A stretch of 5,305 nucleotides of DNA from Candidatus Hydrothermarchaeota archaeon. GTDB taxonomy: Archaea > Hydrothermarchaeota > Hydrothermarchaeia > Hydrothermarchaeales > BMS3B. Each line of letters begins with the position of its first letter. The stretch's first letter is position 1. Below are positions 5,304-5,305 of this stretch, in pieces. The DNA is taken from NCBI GenBank assembly GCA_015521945.1, contig WANG01000152.1:1-5305 (forward strand), written 5' to 3'. The position numbers and the translations under genes were made by a program. Under the pieces are notes generated by a model. It had not been told where the DNA came from. It saw only the letters and a program-made list of their open reading frames with translations, and searched no databases.

Positions 5304-5305
5304 GG

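Overview
The window looks like a piece of a G+C-rich euryarchaeal chromosome, probably from a thermophile of the Archaeoglobi/methanogen grouping; the exact genus is a guess. The evidence is archaeal in kind: TATA boxes 22-28 bases before the expected transcript starts, ribosome sites of the GGAGGTGAT type, an archaeal/eukaryal-type GlcNAc-1-phosphate transferase, a Mut7-C/zinc-ribbon protein and a secreted beta-propeller protein of a family common in these archaea. Every gene I support lies on the minus strand, so the window is best read from high to low coordinates.

Right end (5305 to 4888): the tail of an unidentified gene may overlap by a GTGA junction the start of a small three-helix membrane protein. 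That small gene is about 31% G+C by hand count, against about 60% on either side, so it stands out as an AT-rich island. A 297-base stretch (4887-4591) without a convincing gene follows. It holds a 7-bp hairpin, a 14-base palindrome and a possible gene remnant.

Middle (4590 to 1256): a Mut7-C predicted RNase overlaps a small zinc-ribbon protein. After 65 bases comes a second unit, a lipoprotein-like beta-propeller protein whose last codons overlap the TTG start of a winged-helix regulator anchored by two membrane helices. A 10-bp perfect inverted repeat sits between the TATA box of this unit and its start codon, and one arm is the ribosome binding site itself.

Left end (1225 to 1): thioredoxin with a CFPC active site is followed with no gap (TAGATG) by a polyprenyl/dolichyl-phosphate GlcNAc-1-phosphate transferase that runs off the window. 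A TATA box for this pair lies in the last codons of the regulator gene.

The best candidate for an undescribed system is the propeller/regulator pair with its inverted repeat. A surface propeller protein and a DNA-binding protein with an exported loop, made from coupled genes, could form an envelope sensor that controls its own promoter. That role is inference; the gene arrangement, the domains and the repeat are visible in the sequence.
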